Below, piece by piece: positions 7,752-14,795 of a stretch of 20,622 bases of DNA. The notes under the pieces were generated by a model that saw only the letters and a program-made list of their open reading frames with translations, searched no databases and was not told where the DNA came from. The stretch spans positions 163,727 to 184,348 of the forward strand of contig DBPP01000015.1 in assembly GCA_002305575.1 (NCBI GenBank), given 5' to 3'. The translations under genes were made by a program, and so were the position numbers. Every line of letters starts with the position of its first letter. Positions within the stretch are counted from its first letter, which is position 1. Source of the stretch: Ruminococcaceae bacterium UBA1417. GTDB taxonomy: Bacteria > Bacillota > Clostridia > Oscillospirales > Acutalibacteraceae.

Positions 7752-7771
7752 AAATGCGACGATTCAACAAC

Positions 7772-7814
7772 AAAAGCCGCGAGGCTGCGCAATCGGCAGC
7801 TCCGCGGCTTTTTT
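7772..7814 (+). terminator. Intrinsic terminator, probably bidirectional
   Basis: The arms AAAAGCCGCG (7772-7781) and CGCGGCTTTT (7803-7812) pair. Beyond a tandem A-G mismatch, an inner stem GCTGC/GCAGC closes around a 7-base loop. A T-run follows to 7814. On the minus strand the same hairpin is followed by TTTTGTTGTTG, so it can also end the convergent bactofilin transcript whose gene stops at 7832. Confidence 0.85.
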
Positions 7815-7831
7815 CTGCTCGGCAATTATAC

Positions 7832-8674
7832 CTACTGGGCGGAGGGCGTATAGGGCGTTCCGTTGACCAGGCGCACGATGCTCGAGGGGTCGATCGCGAA
7901 ATCGCCGGTGCAGTCGAGCCGGTCGATCTGGCAGTTTTTACCGATTATGACGTGCTCGCCGCTGACGACGCCCGCGCAGACGGATTCCAGCCGGATCGAG
8001 GTCGCCTCAATCAGATTGGCAGAACGCGTGTTGTCGCACAGATTGCTGCCGAAAACGCTGTTCAGGAAGCTCGCCGCGGCGCGCGCCGGGCTTTTGTAGC
8101 AGATTTCAATGCTGTCGCCGACGATCTCGTCCGCCCGAACCATGCCGTGCAGGCGGATGGTATCGGCAGAAATTTGCGCCGTCGCGGAGATTTTTCCGTC
8201 GGACTCCATGTGCTCCGCTTCAATGTTGCCTTGAACGGTCAGCACACCGTCCACATCCACCGACTGAGCAAACAGGCCGTTTTCCAAGCTGGCGATTCCA
8301 TCACAGGCAAACGGGCCGGCGGTCATAACGCCGCAGCACTTCAGACGGCCGTCCACACGGACGTTTTCCGCATGGAGACTGCCGCTTACGGTCAAATTGC
8401 CATCGACACGGAGATCCTCTGTGCGCAAGTTTTCGTCCAGGAACACCATGCCGTTGATGCTCGTTGCTTTGGAAGTGATGCTGCCTTGCGCTTTCAGATG
8501 GCCGTTAACACAGAGCGTTTCGGCTGTAATGTCGGCCGTACTCAGGGAACCGTTCACGGTGATGTCCTGACAGGTGAAGGGTTCCGTGCAGCGGCCAAGT
8601 CCATTGACGGAAACGGAACGATATGCACCGCCGGAAAAAGTGCCGTGCCCGTCGATATGGATGTTTTGTGTCAT
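7832..8674 (-). CDS. Bactofilin-family polymer-forming protein (YhbE/YhbF-like)
   Basis: The 280-residue protein is built from short repeating beta-strand units of the type DGxLxxxGxIxAExxxVDG, the right-handed beta-helix pattern of bactofilins and the B. subtilis YhbE/YhbF proteins, which self-assemble into cytoskeletal or scaffold filaments. No signal peptide or membrane helix is visible. A more divergent segment (about 188-225) interrupts the repeats; the end has a VSGEHVIIGKNCQIDRLD region typical of the Yhb group. ATG 8674 lies 18 bases after the yhbD-like stop, and its AAGGAGAGAGG site overlaps that stop, so the two form an operon. It ends in TAG (7832-7834), followed in frame by GTA TAA, so reading the amber as sense would add only two residues. 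Confidence 0.85.
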   Translation of the reverse strand: MTQNIHIDGHGTFSGGAYRSVSVNGLGRCTEPFTCQDITVNGSLSTADITAETLCVNGHLKAQGSITSKATSINGMVFLDENLRTEDLRVDGNLTVSGSLHAENVRVDGRLKCCGVMTAGPFACDGIASLENGLFAQSVDVDGVLTVQGNIEAEHMESDGKISATAQISADTIRLHGMVRADEIVGDSIEICYKSPARAAASFLNSVFGSNLCDNTRSANLIEATSIRLESVCAGVVSGEHVIIGKNCQIDRLDCTGDFAIDPSSIVRLVNGTPYTPSAQ

Positions 8675-8692
8675 CGTAATACACCTCTCTCC

Positions 8693-9322
8693 TTACAAGG
8701 CCGGGAATAGATCCCGGTATTTCATCTTGATGCCGGTCGCCGCTTCCGAAAGGGAAACCGTGCAGGCGTTGTGAATTGTGCTGTCAAAGACAAGCGGGGA
8801 ATCGGCCTTAGAAAGCACAGCATGGTAATCGGCGCCGACGGCAAAGACCGTCAGCACCGAATCGAGCTGCCGCAGCGTCGAGGCCGAAATGGACCGTTCG
8901 GCGATTTCCCGCCGCTGTTCCCCCTCGAGCCGCAACCGTTCAGCGGCTTCGCTGATGGCGGCGAAAAGCGCGAGATCGTAGAGGTCGTAGCTTTGTTTTG
9001 GATAAAAATACAGGATTGCAGGGAGCAGATCCGGCGCAATTTCTTCAATCCGCGAAAGCGCCTTGCCGTCTATAAGCGCTGGCGCCGTCTCCGGGGAAAG
9101 CAGACGACTGAGCTCGGTGAGCGAGTATTTGTCCTTGTTTTCAAGGATGGCGGCGATTCGCGGAAGAATTTGCTCCCGTGGGAAAAAGGTTTCCTGACCG
9201 GTATAGGCGGACTGCTTGATAAACCATTCCTCCGGAATCAGCTTTTCGCGCTTCCAACGGTAAAGCTGCCCATAGGAAATGCCGGTCAACTGCAAAAGCT
9301 CCTTTTTTGAAATCAACGCCAT
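8693..9322 (-). CDS. YhbD-like HTH regulator (DUF4004 type)
   Basis: The 209-residue protein opens with a MerR-like helix-turn-helix, LISKKELLQLTGISYGQLYR, then WKREKLIPEEWF and TGQETFFPREQIL. These are hallmarks of B. subtilis YhbD, whose gene also sits beside bactofilin-type genes. The remainder is a helical domain without a recognised ligand site. ATG 9322 was chosen because the protein then starts at the conserved ALISKKELL; GGGGA lies 5 bases upstream. The frame stays open upstream to 9436, but that stretch is leader sequence. It ends in TAA. A strong promoter with two palindromes lies upstream (9446-9499), suggesting autoregulation. A DNA-binding role is inferred from the domain; the target sites are inferred from position. 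Confidence 0.85.
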   Translation of the reverse strand: MALISKKELLQLTGISYGQLYRWKREKLIPEEWFIKQSAYTGQETFFPREQILPRIAAILENKDKYSLTELSRLLSPETAPALIDGKALSRIEEIAPDLLPAILYFYPKQSYDLYDLALFAAISEAAERLRLEGEQRREIAERSISASTLRQLDSVLTVFAVGADYHAVLSKADSPLVFDSTIHNACTVSLSEAATGIKMKYRDLFPAL

Positions 9323-9375
9323 GGCATTCCCCGTCCTTTCCGTGTGAAGAAACCCATTGGTTTCAGGTGTTTCAA
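9313..9375 (-). CDS. Possible 20-residue leader peptide upstream of the yhbD-like gene
   Basis: TTG at 9375 has an excellent ribosome binding site, AAAGGAG (9384-9390), 8 bases upstream. That is better than the site of the yhbD-like gene itself. It would encode MKHLKPMGFFTRKGRGMPWR and stop at TGA 9313-9315, overlapping the regulator start (ATG 9320-9322) in another frame. Translation of this basic peptide could feed ribosomes onto the regulator gene. It is seen only as an open frame with a good site; no homologue is known to me. Confidence 0.4.
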   Translation of the reverse strand: MKHLKPMGFFTRKGRGMPWR

Positions 9376-9445
9376 AATAGTATCTCCTTTCTGCACGCGT
9401 GCGCAAATCTCCATTTTCAAGCATAGCACAAACCATATCACAATA

Positions 9446-9465
9446 CGTAACAATGTTTTGTTACG
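9446..9465. promoter_or_regulatory. Palindromic operator-like site 1
   Basis: CGTAACAATGTTTTGTTACG has perfect 8-bp arms, CGTAACAA and TTGTTACG, around a 4-base centre. It covers the predicted transcription start and early transcribed region of the minus-strand promoter at 9471-9499. It shares AACA/TGTT half-elements with site 2, suggesting one regulator binds both. Confidence 0.65.
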
Positions 9466-9470
9466 GCTTA

Positions 9471-9499
9471 ACTATAGCGCAACATTGTTGCGTTGTCAA
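9471..9499 (-). promoter_or_regulatory. Strong promoter of the yhbD-bactofilin operon
   Basis: On the minus strand, TTGACA (9494-9499) and TATAGT (9471-9476) are separated by exactly 17 bp (9477-9493). The spacer is almost wholly occupied by palindrome site 2. The predicted start is about 9464, which leaves a leader of about 140 bases before the regulator. Confidence 0.85.
9478..9492. promoter_or_regulatory. Palindromic operator-like site 2 in the promoter spacer
   Basis: CGCAACATTGTTGCG has perfect 7-bp arms around one central base and lies between the -35 and -10 of the yhbD-like promoter. MerR-type regulators bind such spacer palindromes, but usually in 19-20 bp spacers. With 17 bp here, repression by occlusion is the simpler guess. 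Confidence 0.7.
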
Positions 9500-9581
9500 G
9501 GTCTTTTCAACTTTTGGTCTCGGCTGTTCTTCATACTGTCGAAAAATAGGGCGTAGACAATTGAAAAAAACGGTTCCGCAC

Positions 9582-9610
9582 TTGCCCTAAAGCCACAAAC
9601 GTTTTATAAT
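9582..9610 (+). promoter_or_regulatory. Promoter of the MATE exporter gene
   Basis: TTGCCC (9582-9587) and TATAAT (9605-9610) are separated by 17 bp. The -10 is perfect and the -35 matches 4 of 6. The start lies near 9617, about 34 bases before the preferred ATG at 9651. Confidence 0.75.
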
Positions 9611-9650
9611 ATAGCAAGCGGCGCGGTTGCGCCGGGAAAGGATGACCCCC

Positions 9651-10994
9651 ATGAATACAGATCTCACCACGGGAAAACCGGCCGTAAGCCTGCTGCGGTT
9701 TACCCTACCCATGCTTTTGAGCGTGGCCTTCCAGCAGCTCTACAATATATCCGACAGTGTGATCGCCGGTAAATTCGCCGGAGAAGATGCGCTTGCCGCA
9801 GTCGGCGCATCTTACCCTGTCACGATGATCTTTATGGCGGTGGCGTTCGGCCTAAACATCGGCATTTCTGTGATCATCTCGCAGCTTTTCGGCGCGAAGG
9901 ATTACGTGCAGATGAAAACGGCCGCGTTTACGGGATTCACGACGGTGGCGGTCATCGGAGTCGTCCTGACGGTCTGCGGCAGCCTGCTTTGCAGACCCAT
10001 CCTCTACCTTTTGAGCACGCCGGAAAACATCATGGCGGATACGGCACTGTATCTGGATATCTACATCTGGGGTCTGCTGTTCCTCTTTTTCTATAATATT
10101 TCCTCCGGCGTTTTTACGTCGCTTGGCGACAGCAAAACGCCCCTGTATTTTTTGATCGTCTCCTCCATCGGCAACATCGTGCTCGACGCGGTGTTCGTCA
10201 TTGTTTTCCATCTCGGCGTGGCTGGCGTCGCCTGGGCCACGTTTATCGCGCAGGGTGCGGCGTCCGTGTGTGCATTTTGGGCGGTGCTGCGCCGCCTCAA
10301 GCGCATTGAAACGACGGAAAAACCGCTGCTGTTTTCGGCTGCCATGCTTCGGCGTATTGCGGTGGTTGCAGTGCCCAGCATTTTGCAGCAGAGCTTCATT
10401 TCGGTCGGCAACATGTGCATTCAGGGGCTGGTCAACGGCTTTGGTTCCTCGGCGGTTGCCGGGTATTCCGCGGCTGTAAAGCTCAATACCTTTGCAATTA
10501 CCGCCCTGACGGCGCTGTGCAATTCCATATCCAGCTTTACGGCGCAGAATATTGGCGCGCGCAAATTGGAGCGCGTGCGCAGTGGTTTTCGCACGGGCAG
10601 CCTGATGTCCCTGACTGTGGCGGCCGTTTTTCTCGCGCTGTATTTGCTGGCGGGTGGCGCGCTGCTGCTTCTGTTCATGGACAACAGCTCGGCCCAGGCG
10701 CTTGCGGTTGGCGAGCAGTTCCTGCGCATCCTTTCGCCGTTTTATCTTGCGGTCGCGGCCAAGCTTACGGCAGACGCCGTGCTGCGTGGTTCCGGCGCGA
10801 TGGTGTTCTTTATGATTTCCACATTTCTGGATCTTCTGCTGCGCGTGGCGCTGGCGTTTGTGCTGGTTGGACCGTACGGCATCACGGGCATCTGGCTGTC
10901 GTGGCCGATCGGCTGGGTGATTTCCACTGCGCTTTCGTTGGTGTTCTATTTCCGCGGCGCGTGGAACCCGGAAAAGGATCGTCGCGTGGCGTGA
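9651..10994 (+). CDS. MATE-family multidrug/metabolite exporter
   Basis: The 447-residue membrane protein has about 12 hydrophobic segments in two homologous halves, the layout of MATE (multi-antimicrobial extrusion) Na+/H+-coupled exporters. The first half opens with LLRFTLPMLLSVAFQQLYN and ISDSVIAGKFAGEDALAAVG, the classic MATE N-terminal signature. The second half repeats it with VPSILQQSFISVGNMCIQGLV. Start ATG 9651 has AAAGGA (9637-9642) 8 bases upstream; the upstream in-frame ATG 9642 overlaps that site. The substrate cannot be told from sequence. It has its own promoter and stands alone, divergent from the yhbD-like operon, so it could share regulation with the palindromes at 9446-9492, though these are about 90 bp from its -35. 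Confidence 0.93.
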   Translation: MNTDLTTGKPAVSLLRFTLPMLLSVAFQQLYNISDSVIAGKFAGEDALAAVGASYPVTMIFMAVAFGLNIGISVIISQLFGAKDYVQMKTAAFTGFTTVAVIGVVLTVCGSLLCRPILYLLSTPENIMADTALYLDIYIWGLLFLFFYNISSGVFTSLGDSKTPLYFLIVSSIGNIVLDAVFVIVFHLGVAGVAWATFIAQGAASVCAFWAVLRRLKRIETTEKPLLFSAAMLRRIAVVAVPSILQQSFISVGNMCIQGLVNGFGSSAVAGYSAAVKLNTFAITALTALCNSISSFTAQNIGARKLERVRSGFRTGSLMSLTVAAVFLALYLLAGGALLLLFMDNSSAQALAVGEQFLRILSPFYLAVAAKLTADAVLRGSGAMVFFMISTFLDLLLRVALAFVLVGPYGITGIWLSWPIGWVISTALSLVFYFRGAWNPEKDRRVA

Positions 10995-11048
10995 TGGTTT
11001 TGCCGGAGAACGTCGCGGGCAGGGCCGGCAGAAAGCGCCGCCATTCGG

Positions 11049-11077
11049 TTGATTTTTGCCGGGTGATCCGCTATAAT
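11049..11077 (+). promoter_or_regulatory. Promoter of the hprK-dnaE gene cluster
   Basis: TTGATT (11049-11054) and TATAAT (11072-11077) are 17 bp apart. The leader from about 11084 to 11167 contains a small GC-rich inverted repeat, CGGCC/GGCCG around 11102-11118. No further promoter was seen before the one at 19368, so the genes from hprK to dnaE probably depend on this site. Confidence 0.8.
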
Positions 11078-11167
11078 AATACAAAAGGCGCTTTGTATAG
11101 GACGGCCTGCGCCGGCCGCTGAATCGGAATAAATCGGCTCTTGCCCTTTGAAAGGATGGTTGTTGCT

Positions 11168-12133
11168 ATGTCGGAAATTTATACCTTGCCGCTTTCCAAA
11201 ATCATTCATGAGCTGCAGCTTGAGGCGACCTACCTGCCCAAAAGCGCAGATGATATTTTGATCCAATCCCGCGACGTCGTGCGGCCCGGCATGGAGCTGA
11301 ACGGCTATCTCGAATATTTTGACCCCAAGCGTATCGCGGTGATCGGCCGCGCGGAAACGGCGATGGTGCAAAGCTGGCGTACCGATAAGCGCAGCATGGC
11401 GCTGGAGAGCTACTTCTCCCAGCAGCCGCCGGCCGTCATCTTTGCGCGCGGTATCGAGCCGAGCGAGGAGATGCGTACACTTGCGGGCCGGTACGGCGTG
11501 CCGCTGCTGCGCACGACGGAGTCTACCTCCAACGTCGTTGCTTCGCTGGTCGCCTATATGAATGTGGAGCTTGCGCCGCGTATTACGCGGCACGGCGTGC
11601 TTGTGGAGGTCTACGGCGAGGGCATTCTGCTCGTCGGCGACAGCGGCGTCGGCAAAAGCGAAACGGCCATCGAATTGATTAAGCGCGGTCACCGGCTCAT
11701 TGCGGACGATGCGGTGGAGATCCGCCGCGTTTCGAGTAAATCGCTCGTCGGCCAGTCTCCGGAAAATATCCGCCACTTCATCGAGCTGCGCGGCATCGGC
11801 ATCATCAATGCCCGCCGGATTTTTGGTATGGGCGCCGTCAAGCTTTCGGAGAAAATCGATATGTGCATCAATCTCGAAATCTGGGACGCCACGAAGGTCT
11901 ACGACCGCATGGGCATTGACAGCGAGTACACCGAGATCCTCGGCATCCGCGTGCCGGTCATGACGATCCCGGTCAAGCCCGGTCGAAATCTTGCCGTGAT
12001 CATCGAGGTTGCGGCCATGAACAACCGCCAGAAGAAGATGGGCTTCAATGCGGCGTATGAGCTGCTTTCTGCGCTCGGCATGGATGCGTCCATGATGCCG
12101 CACGAGGAAATCAAGCGCGAACTGGATATCTGA
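11168..12133 (+). CDS. hprK: HPr kinase/phosphorylase
   Basis: HprK phosphorylates Ser46 of the phosphotransferase protein HPr using ATP or PPi and removes the phosphate again. It links glycolytic state to catabolite repression through CcpA in Firmicutes. The 321-residue protein has the N-terminal domain (about 1-130), then the catalytic domain with HGVLVEVYG (H142), Walker A GDSGVGKSE (157-165), HRLIADDAVEIR (D180, D181), the family signature IELRGIGIIN (205-214) and the C-terminal IPVKPGRNLAVIIEVAAMN. Start ATG 11168 is preferred by comparison with family N-termini; GAAAGGA lies 11 bases upstream, slightly long, and ATG 11156 is an alternative. It ends in TGA, and the PHP gene follows after 18 bases. 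Confidence 0.96.
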   Translation: MSEIYTLPLSKIIHELQLEATYLPKSADDILIQSRDVVRPGMELNGYLEYFDPKRIAVIGRAETAMVQSWRTDKRSMALESYFSQQPPAVIFARGIEPSEEMRTLAGRYGVPLLRTTESTSNVVASLVAYMNVELAPRITRHGVLVEVYGEGILLVGDSGVGKSETAIELIKRGHRLIADDAVEIRRVSSKSLVGQSPENIRHFIELRGIGIINARRIFGMGAVKLSEKIDMCINLEIWDATKVYDRMGIDSEYTEILGIRVPVMTIPVKPGRNLAVIIEVAAMNNRQKKMGFNAAYELLSALGMDASMMPHEEIKRELDI

Positions 12134-12151
12134 TTTTTTGAAGGGAACAAG

Positions 12152-12928
12152 ATGTATACGATTATTGCAGATCTGCATACGCACACACTGGCTTCCACGC
12201 ATGCTTACAGCACCGTGCAGGAAATGGCGGTTTCGGCGCGCGAAAAGGGCCTTTTCGCCCTGGCGCTGACCGACCACGCGCGCACCATGCCCGGCGCGCC
12301 CGGCCCCTGGTTTTTCACCTCCCTGCATGAGCTGCCGCTTGTGTATCAGGGCGTATTGTTGCTGGCCGGTATGGAGACGAATGTGCTGGATTTTTCCGGT
12401 GCGCTGGATATCAGCGACTTGGAGCGTCGGCGCATGGATTGGGTTGTGGCCTCCATCCACAACCTCGGCCTGCCGGGGCTGGAGAATCCGACGGTGGAAA
12501 AGTGCACGCAGCTTTGGATGCGCGTCGCGCACGACCCGGTGGTCAACGTCATCGGCCACAGCGGCAGCCCGGAATTCCGCTACGATTACGAGGCGGTGAT
12601 CCCGGAATTCGGCCGCTACCACAAGCTGGTGGAAATCAATGCGCACTCGTTTGAGGCGCGTCCGGCGAATATTCCCCATTGCCGGGAGATTGCGCTGTGC
12701 TGCAAAAAATACGGCGTGCCGATCGTCGTCAGCTCAGACGCGCATTTTGAAACGAGCGTCAAGGATCACGATGCAGCGCTCGAGATGCTCGCGGAAATCG
12801 ATTTCCCCGAAGCGCTGATCCTCAATGCCAACAAGGGCCGCCTGCTCGAATATCTGCGGCGGCATACGAATATTCTGCAAAACAGAAAGAACGCGGATGC
12901 GATTTTAAGGAGTATGGAGAATGCCTGA
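12152..12928 (+). CDS. PHP-domain phosphoesterase (YcdX-like)
   Basis: The 258-residue cytoplasmic protein belongs to the PHP hydrolase family with trinuclear-metal active sites. Visible ligand motifs are DLHTHT (about 7-12), LTDHAR (about 40-45), an Asn/Glu-containing GMETNV (about 74-79), ASIHN (about 99-103), IGHSG (about 132-136), EINAHSF (about 162-168) and SSDAHF (about 190-195). These are close to the YcdX group of phosphatases. The physiological substrate is unknown; histidinol phosphate is not supported, because no his genes are nearby. ATG 12152 has AAGGGA 5 bases upstream. The gene overlaps murB by 8 bases, indicating coupling. A PHP gene at this place in the hprK-murB cluster is common in Clostridia. 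Confidence 0.88.
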   Translation: MYTIIADLHTHTLASTHAYSTVQEMAVSAREKGLFALALTDHARTMPGAPGPWFFTSLHELPLVYQGVLLLAGMETNVLDFSGALDISDLERRRMDWVVASIHNLGLPGLENPTVEKCTQLWMRVAHDPVVNVIGHSGSPEFRYDYEAVIPEFGRYHKLVEINAHSFEARPANIPHCREIALCCKKYGVPIVVSSDAHFETSVKDHDAALEMLAEIDFPEALILNANKGRLLEYLRRHTNILQNRKNADAILRSMENA

Positions 12929-13832
12929 TTACACCCTTTTGGACGCCGCCCTGCTGCGGGCAGGAATTCCGTCTGAGAAAGACGAAAACATGTGTGCGCA
13001 CACGAGCTTTAAGATCGGCGGTCCCGCAGACCGTTTCCTCCGCCTCGCGGACGAAGCCGCGCTCTCGGCGGCGCTTCGCGCGCTGCGGGAGACGGATACG
13101 CCGTATTTTGTGCTGGGCAACGGGTCAAACCTGCTGGTGCCGGACGAAGGCCTGCGCGGCGCTGTGTTGTCGCTCGAAGGGGCGTTTAAGTCGGTCGAGT
13201 TGTCTGGAAATGCGCGGCTGCGTTGTGGCAGCGCGGCTTCTTTGGCTTCCGTGTGCGCTTTTGCGCGCGGCAACGCGTTGACGGGGCTGGAATTTGCCTG
13301 GGGCATTCCCGGCTCGCTCGGCGGCGCGCTGTACATGAATGCGGGCGCGTATGACGGCGAGATGAAGCAGGTGACCTCGCGCGTTTGGTTCCTCGAGGCG
13401 GACGGCACGCCGGCTTCTCTTTCGGGTGATGCGCTGGGCTTCGGCTACCGCACAAGCGCTTTTATGGGGACAAAGCGTGTGATTACCAAGGCAGAATTGC
13501 AGCTCGAACACGGCGTGGAGGCGGAAATTACCGCCAGAATGGACGACCTCATGCAGCGCCGCAAATCGAAGCAGCCTGTGGAGTTGCCGAGCGCCGGCAG
13601 CGTCTTTAAGCGCCCACAGGGATATTTCGCCGGCACGCTGATCGAACAGTGCGGGTTGAAAGGCTATGCGGTCGGCGGGGCGTGCGTCAGCGAAAAGCAC
13701 GCGGGCTTTATTGTGAATCGCGGTGGCGCGACGTGCGCGGACGTCGAACGCCTGATTGAATTCATTCAGGAGACGGTTTTGCGCAAGACGGGCGTACAGC
13801 TGGAGCCGGAGATCCGCCGCGTCCGTTTGTAA
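12921..13832 (+). CDS. murB: UDP-N-acetylenolpyruvoylglucosamine reductase
   Basis: MurB is the FAD enzyme that reduces UDP-GlcNAc-enolpyruvate to UDP-MurNAc with NADPH, the second committed step of peptidoglycan precursor synthesis. The 303-residue protein is the shorter type II form usual in Firmicutes. FAD-binding features are TSFKIGGPAD (28-37), LGNGSNLLVPDEG (65-77) and WGIPGSLGGALYMNAGAY (127-144). The catalytic region shows GYRTSAF (R177), SAGSVFKRP (proton-donor Ser 227) and EPEIR near the end (E297). ATG 12921 overlaps the PHP gene end; AAGGAG (12907-12912) is 8 bases upstream. It ends in TAA. It supplies the wall pathway trimmed by the carboxypeptidase upstream. Confidence 0.96.
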   Translation: MPDYTLLDAALLRAGIPSEKDENMCAHTSFKIGGPADRFLRLADEAALSAALRALRETDTPYFVLGNGSNLLVPDEGLRGAVLSLEGAFKSVELSGNARLRCGSAASLASVCAFARGNALTGLEFAWGIPGSLGGALYMNAGAYDGEMKQVTSRVWFLEADGTPASLSGDALGFGYRTSAFMGTKRVITKAELQLEHGVEAEITARMDDLMQRRKSKQPVELPSAGSVFKRPQGYFAGTLIEQCGLKGYAVGGACVSEKHAGFIVNRGGATCADVERLIEFIQETVLRKTGVQLEPEIRRVRL

Positions 13833-13888
13833 AGCGGCTCAATGGCCGGAAATTTGCGGGATGCCCGCGGAAAGGAATGGGGAAGGAT

Positions 13889-14749
13889 ATGGAATTTGTG
13901 ATTGTGACCGGGCTTTCCGGCGCAGGTAAAACGCGCGCGATGCACGCGATGGAGGATATCGGCTTTTATTGCGTCGATAACCTGCCGCCGGCCTTGATTC
14001 CCGTTTTTTATGACCTGTGTGATAAATCCGAAGGCATTCAGCGCCGTGTTGCGGTGGTGACGGATACGCGCGGCGGCGAGCTGTTCAAGTCGTTTTTCAA
14101 GGCGCTGGAAACGCTCAAGTCGCAGGGCAATCCCTACAAGATCCTGTTCCTCGACGCATCGGACGCCGTGCTGGTCAACCGCTTTCAGGAGACACGCCGC
14201 AAGCACCCGCTGGCCGAAACGATGCAGGGCTCGCTCGCGCAAGCGGTGCGTCTCGAGCGCGATATGCTGCGCCCCGTGCGGGAAATTTCAGACTATGTGA
14301 TCGATACGACGAACTATCCGGCGGCACGTTTGAAGGCGCGTATTTCCAGCCTCTTCCTCAAAAACGACAGCGATGCGATTGCGGTGCACTGCGTCAGCTT
14401 CGGCTTCAAATACGGTCTGCCGCTTGAGTCGGACCTCGTGTTTGACGTGCGTTGTCTGCCCAACCCGTTTTACATTGAGGAACTGCGCCACTAGACCGGT
14501 CTGGATGCACCGGTCCGCGATTATGTGATGCAGTCCAAGGAAACCGAGGGCTTTAAAAACCGGTTTACCGACATGGTGGACTATATGCTGCCGCTGTATA
14601 TCCGGGAGGGCAAGAGCCAGCTGGTCATTTCGGTGGGTTGCACGGGCGGCCACCATCGTTCTGTGGCACTGGCCCAGTATATGCACGATCATCTTGTGGA
14701 AAAGGGCATCCGCGCAAGCGTGACGCACCGGGATATCGCGAAGGATTGA
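13889..14749 (+). CDS. rapZ: RNase adapter RapZ/YvcJ with in-frame amber codon
   Basis: RapZ-family proteins are P-loop nucleotide-binding proteins. In E. coli RapZ senses glucosamine-6-phosphate and directs RNase E to sRNA GlmZ; Firmicute YvcJ binds nucleotide and its role is less clear. Visible features are Walker A GLSGAGKT (8-15), VDNLPPALIP, TDTRGGELF, LFLDASDAVLVNRFQETRR and VSFGFKYGLP, then DVRCLPNPFY, TGLDAPVRDYV and the C-terminal domain motif GCTGGHHRSVALA. Codon 202 (14492-14494) is TAG, between ELRH and TGLD. The frame then continues unchanged for 84 codons to TGA, giving 286 positions, the normal family length. Stopping at the amber would remove the whole conserved C-terminal domain. 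Start ATG 13889 fits MEFVIVTGLSGAGK; ATG 13877 is an alternative. Confidence 0.9.
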
Positions 14750-14795
14750 ACGGTCAGAGAAAAAAACGCAAGATCTGCGGAAGGGGGAGAGGGCC

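Noticed and set aside
14525..14749. Independent small gene after the rapZ amber codon
   Set aside because: It is exactly the RapZ C-terminal domain in the same frame; conserved residues before ATG 14525 (TGLDAPVRDYV) would be lost.
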